From Xiphophorus maculatus (taxonomy: Eukaryota > Chordata > Actinopteri > Cyprinodontiformes > Poeciliidae), in the NCBI RefSeq assembly GCF_002775205.1, contig NC_036450.1, forward strand, positions 13,349,479 to 13,413,478: DNA of 64,000 nucleotides, given 5' to 3'. The position numbers and the translations under genes are program-made. The notes below the pieces were generated by a model. The model was not told the origin of the DNA, did not search any database, and worked only from the letters and a program-made list of their open reading frames with translations. This document shows positions 57,206 to 64,000 of the stretch, piece after piece; position 1 is the first letter of the stretch; every line of letters starts with the position of its first letter.

Positions 57206-59934
57206 CCCCTTTTCCGACTCTACCCCCAGCATCCATCCCCGACTACATGGAAGCAACACAAAGTCATGATAAGCTTCAGGGCTCGGATTCAGATCAAAGC
57301 CAAAATGGTAAAGAAATTACACACGGATGCCGAATTACCCTGACGGAGAGAGGAGCAGAGCAGCACGTGCAAACGCAAACACACAAAGACAGGGAAAGAA
57401 ATGCTCGCCGGCAGTTTGTCTTTCACACATTCACACACACACACATTTGCCACAGAGGATAAACGCTGAATATATAGAGCATCTCTAAAAACAGCAGTTC
57501 AAAGGAGTAAATGTAAAAACAGAATATTTATTCCAATGCAACTTTGAATGGAAAAATAAATTACAGTTTTGATGACAAAATTTATATTGTTGTTTTAGTT
57601 TCCAGAATGTCTTTTGGTGCCGTAACTTACAGGTATTAGTTCAGCATAACTTATTTATTATGAGCCAAAAAGCTTTTTATTTTATTCAGTGATTATGATG
57701 CGAGACTTTCTTGAAAGGTTTAAGGATTTTCAGTCTCCAGAAGGTCTTGTAAAGATTGTGTTTGTACTGTGGCTTCTTTTTCAATTCCTTCATGTGAACC
57801 TATAAATTATTTTAGGGATTTAATCCTCATTTGACTTTTTCTTTTTTTTACATTTTAGTATTTGATTTGATGGCTTGTCTACTAAAAATTCCTGCTCTCA
57901 GAATATTATGTTGCACAGAAAAAGAAGAGTGTTATTCATGTCTGCGAGATTGGATAATTTGCACACAAGAGGGCAGCGTATTGCCAGTAGCAATAAGTGA
58001 GGTTATCTTTCTTTCAGGTACAGAGAGGTTTGATCAGAGTCTGCCAGACATTTGCTTTTCATTTTCTTTCTCTGTGTTTGGCAGAAATACTTTTGTTACA
58101 TACGTTCTACTTACTTCTTCAAAGAGGAAACATTTTCTTCTCAATCTTCAAGTAAATGGGGATTTCAAGCATCTTTAATCTTTTTTCTCAGCTCTTGCTA
58201 CAGTTTTGAGAAGTTTTTGTTTTCACTTCTTTCATTGAGTCAAGGACAAAAAGGCTCAAGCCTAAGGATTAATTCTTCTATAGCTCGTCAACAGGTTTTG
58301 TTAAATATAAATATTATCAGCAGTACCTGACTGATAGGACCTTCTTCTGCTCTTCTGAGAAAATAGTGTTTAAACCAGAACAATATCGTCCCCTGAGATG
58401 CTTCAGTGAAAAACTACAGATCTGACTGGAGCATGCTTGGTTTTGCTGTGCTAAAAATAGTACAAGTATGAACACAACAAGGATGGACCACAGAGATGGA
58501 GACATCTCATTATCAGCATCATACTGAACAACAGTATAATTATGTTCAAATAGACCTTTTTTATTATTATTTATTGCTTCTTATTAAAAGGAAAGCGGAG
58601 ACGTTTAATGATACATTTGAAGAAACCTAAGGAAAATATGTCTTAAGTTCATCCAAAAGCTTAGTACCTTTTAAATTACCGTAGGTTTAAATTATCATTC
58701 TTACAGCATTATTATCTCTCTGTATCTGTAAAGAGTAACACCAATACTGATTCTTTTTCAGGTGATGTCCTAAGAATCACCACATCATTGTTAATTATTT
58801 TAATAATCATTGACAGCTTTCTTTAAATTCTTCTCAGTATTTATTTACAAGCCTAATTCCTATCAAATAGTAAATATCTGCCTTACAGAAATCCTGTTCT
58901 CTTTATTTGTGCTTGAAAAGGAAAAAGGGCCTCTGTCTGTTCGTATTCATGCTATGTAATTAGCAGTTGTGGATTACTGTTGAAATAATTTCAGGTACTA
59001 AGATCAACTTAAAAAGTAATAAAAATTATACGTTTTATAGGAAATGTTTTAAGTGACACAAACTGTGGCAAAGTAAAACATTTAGTTATATTATGCTGCT
59101 GCTTAGAGGTTGGTTTCATTTTGAACATCTCTGCAGGGTGCACTAATTAATGTATTGTATTTCATGCACTCACTATATGATTTCAAGTTTCACATGCGAG
59201 TTGAAATTAGGACTAGACTGAGTTTTGAATTAACTTTTGAATTTAAAGAAAATCGTGCTCTTATGTAATTTTTTTTCACTGATCTTAAATCAGCTTTCTA
59301 GTTTCAAACTTGTGATTTATTTTGCGTAGAGAAGGTCCAAACTCCTCTTACATGCAGTAAAAGCATCTTCTCTTTATAAAGCCATCTCCCACAGTCTCAA
59401 CTCCTCAGGTAATGCCTGCGTCAGTCACTGCAGCCGCCTATATTCTCTTCTCCTGCTCGACCTTGTCTGTTCGCTCCTGTTCTAATAAACACATTCACGC
59501 CGGAGTCATTTCAGATCTAAGCTCCCATTCAGCGTCCTCTTTGTTGCTCTGCAGATGATTCATCCAGCCTCTCACCGGAGGCTCATTGTGAACTTCAGAA
59601 CACATCAGACGTCAGATACAGGAGCCGTCAGCTCTTATAATGTCACACCACAGTCTGCACGGGCTTCATTTCCATCTCTCTCTTTATTTCTTTTGTGTAT
59701 TTTTTTTTCTTCTCCTTGGTGAATTTTACTCACTCACTCACCAACTCAGAAAATCATGATTACTATCTTACATAACTGTTTGGACACAGCATGGTAACAG
59801 CATCCTGCAAAAACAGTGATTCTAGGATCTAACTTAGAAGCTGCTTTTAATAGACTTCATTAAATGTTGCAGGCGCATCAGAAAATAAACAATAAGAAGA
59901 AATATTTGAAATTTGAGTCTACAAAACACTGGAA

Positions 59935-61460
59935 ATGTATTTACAGCCCTTCAACTTTTTCACATCTCATGTCTTTTATGTATTTACTCTGATTTCATGT
60001 GATAGACCAAGATAGTGCTTAGCTATGAATGGAAATGAAACTCTTGTGGAGTTTATTCATATTTATTCTCCTTAAGTACATACTTATAGAACTACATTAT
60101 GCTTCAGTTACAATTTTTTGGAGTGTGTCTCTTCTACCTTTCTACATCTAAAATCTTGTTCTGCCAAAATATTTGCTAGTCTGCCTTCATACCTAAATGA
60201 TCTTGAGTTACATCCCATTCTTAATTAATACGATTCACAGTGATGTTATCCCACTCCTTTCAGTTATAACTGAAAAAAAGCTTTCTACAAGGTTTGGGAG
60301 TGAGCTCATGGGAAATTTTGACCATTCTATTATAAGCACACTTTTGAGGTCAAACACTGGTGTTGGACAAGAAAGCTAGGCTGATAGTCTCCACTTCAAT
60401 TCATCCCAAAGAGGTTTTGTTGAGTTGGGGTCAGGACTCTGTGGAGGCCAGTCAAATTCTTTGTGCATCAAACTGGCTAATCCATGGTTTCATGGACCTT
60501 GCTTTGTGTAATGATCCACAAGGTCATGTTGAAATATTAATACATAAACCCCAAACTGTTCCAACAAAGTTGTAATGCTGCAGCATTAGGAGTTCCCTTA
60601 CACTGGAACCAAAGGGTCAAGTCCATAAAAAACCCACAAATCATTCCCCGGCACCAAAATTTACCCTTAACTTGGAGCAGTCTGGAAAATGACTAGTCCA
60701 TTGGTTTGACAAAGGGCAAGTTTGTCACTCCATGTCTCTACTGTTCCCACTGGTTCAGTGCTTCACATCTGACATTTGACTCTTTGTGCTGCTGGTGCTG
60801 TAAGGTTTGGATGCAGCTGCAAACCCATTCCATAAAACTATCTACACAATGTTCTTGAGCTGCATGAAGTTTTGAGTCCTGTAGCCACCGACTCTGCTGA
60901 AAGCTGCCTTTTCGTCTGATCTCGGATTTTATCTACCACTTATTTGATTTTCTGTAGGAACCAGTAGCACCACACTTCACTGTGGAATATTTAGAAAAGC
61001 GGACATTTTATAGCTAAATTTATTAGCTTATTAATCTATTTATTTGGACTGGTAGACATCCTATGACTGCACCACCCTGGAAAAGCAACCCATTCTTTTC
61101 CAAATGTTTAGAGGCAGTCTGCATGTCGAGGTCTTAGATTTTACACACTTGAGGTCATGGAAGTGACACCGAAATTCAATTAGATGGATGAAGAAATTCT
61201 TAAGGCAAATATAGCAATGGCTTTGGTATGATTCAGGTCTGAACTTTGACTGAGCCATTGTAGCATGTGAATTTTTCTTAACCTAAAACATCCATTGTAC
61301 CCCTGCTTGCATATTTGAGATCATTGACCTGCAGGAATATGAACCTCCATTATTTTTTAATTTAACTTGCAAGGTGGTGGATTAAAAAGCAGAAAAATTG
61401 CAGTAAAATTCATTTTATTGCACTTTACTGACTGGCTGTTAAATTTGTGTTATAAAGGGG
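59935..61460. mobile_element. Dispersed repeat interrupted by a Tc1-like copy
   Basis: 59935-60130 carries the opening landmarks of the dispersed family (CCTTCAACTTTTTCACATCT, then TTTCATGTGATAGACCAAG). About 61200-61460 carries the later landmarks (GAACTTTGACTGAGCCATTG, CACATTTGCATATTT-like, CCTGCAGGAATATGAACCTCC). Between them sits a decayed Tc1 element (60200-61180), so the younger element split the older one. Confidence 0.6.
60200..61180 (-). pseudogene. Decayed Tc1-like transposase copy
   Basis: On the - strand the sequence follows a common fish Tc1 family along its length: near 61080-61140 the words CRLPLNIWKRMG at the usual transposase start; then toward 60400 the region corresponding to the DDE domain (+ strand text TTGAGTTGGGGTCAGGACTC and AATTCATCCCAAAG matches the reverse complement of the conserved NPIEHLWD / QSPDLNP region) and the end near 60300. 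Many frameshifts and stops; clearly dead. Terminal repeats are too diverged to mark exactly. Confidence 0.7.
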
Positions 61461-64000
61461 AAAGGTACAAATACTTACAATAATTATTTGCACCTTAATC
61501 TTCTCTTTAATGTTCTCTTTATGCATTTTTTCTCCTTGTTCTTTGTTGTTGTTTTTTTTTCAAAGAGAAAATATTTTGCACTTTGTATTTTAGGTCTATT
61601 TGTCCTCCTAGGAAGGCAATTATATTTCTCTGTGCATCTGGATGCTGAGACGAAATAATGTGACCATGGGATTCCTTCCCTCTGTGGATTTCAGTCATCA
61701 GAAACAGCATTTGAAGAAAAAAAAAAAAACACATTTGCGTCATCTCCTCATGCTTGGGCTGAGACGTCACACTTTTATCCAAATGATCCACTGAAATCAC
61801 ATTTGAGCAAAACATCAAACCTCATCCTAGATGTGGTTTTCATTGAGTGTGTCTCAATTTTTGTCCCTTTTTTTAGTATATCTCTTTTCTGTTTCTTATT
61901 TTACATTCAGATTGCCACAAACGTTCATAAATTAAATTAACCAGAAATTCAAACTGTATATTGTGTATGCGTGGGATCTGATTCTAATTTTGTGGATTTC
62001 ACCGAAGGGTAAATTTTCTGCCTCCATCTTTGGCAGCACAGATATAAAAATACCCAACAGTGTCTAAAAATAGCCCGTTACACTCCAGACAAACTGAGAA
62101 CATGTGCAGCGGTGAGATTAAGCCCCTCGCTCTCTTTTAATTTCCATTCTCTTTGTGGTGATGATGGGTTTTTATTTCTTTTAGTGGATTCTTTGACATC
62201 GTCAGGTCAGGGTGACCCGAGGGAAAAAAAAGACAAAATAAAATATAGAAGAGAGGTTAAAAAAATAAAACACCATCGCTTGCAAATGCAAGGAGGACTA
62301 ACTGTAAAAGTGAGGAATTGAGAAAATGCTCTTTAATCTGACTTTAGGGCTTTTCATTGTGAGCAGGCATATATTTCTACCTGGTTTATCCAATTTTTGG
62401 GTTTTCTTCAGTTCCTTCCACCATGAAACGTTTCTGAGTTCACTCATGGGACACAGAGGATGGCGAGGCTCCCTCTTGCACTCTGAAATATATTCTGCAA
62501 GCTTTATCTTATAGGTTCTTGCACCCTCTGCTGGATAACGCAAGCTTTCTTCTGCATTTTTATTTTACACAACTCAGACTCCTTGACAGCATGCAAGATT
62601 CCCAAAGATCTAAGCATTTTCATACTAAAAAAAAAAATAATAATTTTCAGGAGAACAAACAGAGTCAGGACTGTTACCTGAATAATTTAAAAAGCTGAAG
62701 CTTTTTTATATTTTGTGTCTGCTTTGAATATAGAATCTGGCATTGAAAAGAAGAACGTTGCTAGTTTAGCATAGTCTAGGAGGCTGCAAAAACCTTCACC
62801 GTCCTGACCAGCTGCTCTGTAATGGTGGTTGCTTCTACTGAGATGAAGCATAAGGCAGGAGCTTGGAGAAACATCACTGCTGATGCTTAAAGGATTTGTT
62901 TGAATTACTAATCAGCTCTGTCAATTATCAAGCTGGCTCAATTTGGTCAAGTAAGACATACAAAGAAACTCTGGCAGAACATGAGGCCTGTTTGGGATGG
63001 AACAGAAAACTTAATGTTACATAAATTATGAGAGAGCTTGCAGAATTAGATTAGCTGGAAAGATAATCAAGATTTTTGTCCTACCTTCCCAAACATAATT
63101 GTTTGCAGTTCACTAAACGCTACAGTTCCATTCTTTGCACATTTGGATGCAGTTCTCTGTCTCAGTTCAATTCTGCCATTCACTACTGCATCCCACATTC
63201 TTCTCTTTATGCTTTTTCTCCTTGTAAGTTCTCCTTATTTTATTATTTTGCTTAACCACTATGTTCTATATTTAGATCCGTTCAAATCTGAAACATGATA
63301 GCTAGCTGAGACAACAATTTAGCTGTACACCAAAACGTCATGTAGTTCTGGCTTGAATAAAGGATAAATATCTCAAAAAACATGTTATGGTCATTGTTTA
63401 TTGCAGTGATGCTGTGACCTTTTGCTTCTCCTCAAAAAAGAACATTGTTACCAGGACTTTAAAAAACTCAACTTGTATAATGTTTCTAGGTTATTTTACA
63501 TGCAAATTAGCTAAAATAGTTCAAGCTATTGCACTTGTTACAATGATCCCTTCATGATTACATGTTAAGGTGTGGATTGTAAACTTGTTTCTGGGGAGCC
63601 ACATGTCGGCTCAAGCAGGAAAGGTACTTGATTCACTAATCTGCTGTGTAAGCTTAAGCGTTTTCCCTCTTTTTTTATTTTGGGGAGGCCTAAAAGAAAA
63701 CACTGCTGTCCTCCAGTCTCATAATCAGGTCTTGATGGGCTATTTTTAGCTTCTTGTACTCCCTGCAAGTGAGTTCTGCTGAGATTGCATGGAGATCTTG
63801 ATGTTGCATAACAAAATGTGAAATGAAAGAGTTTGCAGAGTTTGACTTCTGACCCTGGGTTTTGAGTGATGCTGCTGCATCTCTTCAAGGAGAAAGCATC
63901 TTATTTGTTTTTCAGTTGTATTCCCATATAAGTTCTTCGCATAATTGATGCTGATTATGAGTTATTGTGTTTGATACCTCAAAATGCAATGAGTGCAAAA

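Larger units (their letters stand above)
56509..64000. other. Gene-free region upstream of cabp1
   Basis: About 7.5 kb with no gene I can support. It holds simple repeats near 57180 and 57430, a GC-richer patch at 59340-59690, and the nested transposon complex at 59935-61460. The longest open frame (56441-57013, + strand) runs antisense to cabp1 exon 1 and its promoter and has no domain. The cabp1 promoter should lie in 56509-57300. Confidence 0.45.

Noticed and set aside
1-64000. tRNA, rRNA, snRNA genes and CRISPR arrays
   Set aside because: I looked for tRNA B-box (GGTTCGAATCC-like) words, 5S/U6-like blocks and regularly spaced direct repeats and saw none that hold up; the window is animal nuclear DNA.

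Overview
The window is nuclear DNA of a ray-finned fish, most likely a percomorph teleost. The evidence is AT-rich sequence with long (TA)n runs, multi-exon genes with GT-AG introns, teleost-style Tc1 and piggyBac-like debris, and gene sequences that match vertebrate families but differ from the mammalian copies. The exact species cannot be read from the sequence.

Five protein-coding genes can be assembled exon by exon, and in each case the exon phases join without a break. (1) A prolactin-releasing-peptide receptor GPCR (prlhr type, + strand, CDS 6042-11191, 2 exons, 360 aa). (2) brf2, the RNA polymerase III TFIIB-related factor (- strand, 22394-18205, 4 exons, 442 aa). (3) rab11fip1, a class I Rab11 effector (- strand, 38688-23836, 6 exons, 1204 aa), with a very long E/K/R-rich exon. 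(4) gpat4-type glycerol-3-phosphate acyltransferase (- strand, 47360-40546, 12 exons, 455 aa). (5) A cabp1-type neuronal EF-hand protein (- strand, 56508-49664, 8 exons, 222 aa), whose 26-nt last exon and 42-nt first exon are too short for ORF finding.

Layout: 1-6041 is upstream DNA of the receptor, with TA microsatellites, a Tc1 relic and a possible 5' non-coding exon. 6042-11191 is the receptor, whose intron holds a 968-bp piggyBac-like MITE that ends 33 bp before the second exon. 11192-18204 is gene-poor. 18205-38688 is the tandem pair brf2 - rab11fip1, the same neighbours in the same relative orientation as on human 8p11.23. 40546-47360 is gpat4, whose human orthologue is also on 8p11. 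49664-56508 is cabp1. 56509-64000 has no gene I can support, only transposon debris, including a decayed Tc1 copy nested inside another repeat.

The genes do not form a pathway. They act in neuropeptide signalling (receptor), Pol III transcription (brf2), recycling-endosome traffic (rab11fip1), ER glycerolipid synthesis (gpat4) and Ca2+ modulation of synaptic channels (cabp1). I found no clearly undescribed system. The strongest oddities are the MITE beside the GPCR splice acceptor, the roughly 440-residue E/K/R helix plus two NPF motifs in Rab11-FIP1, a Phe in the usual EGT motif of the acyltransferase, an in-frame GC-AG intron in gpat4, overlapping splice donors in cabp1, and a TATA/ORF/poly(A)-bearing island inside gpat4 intron 1.
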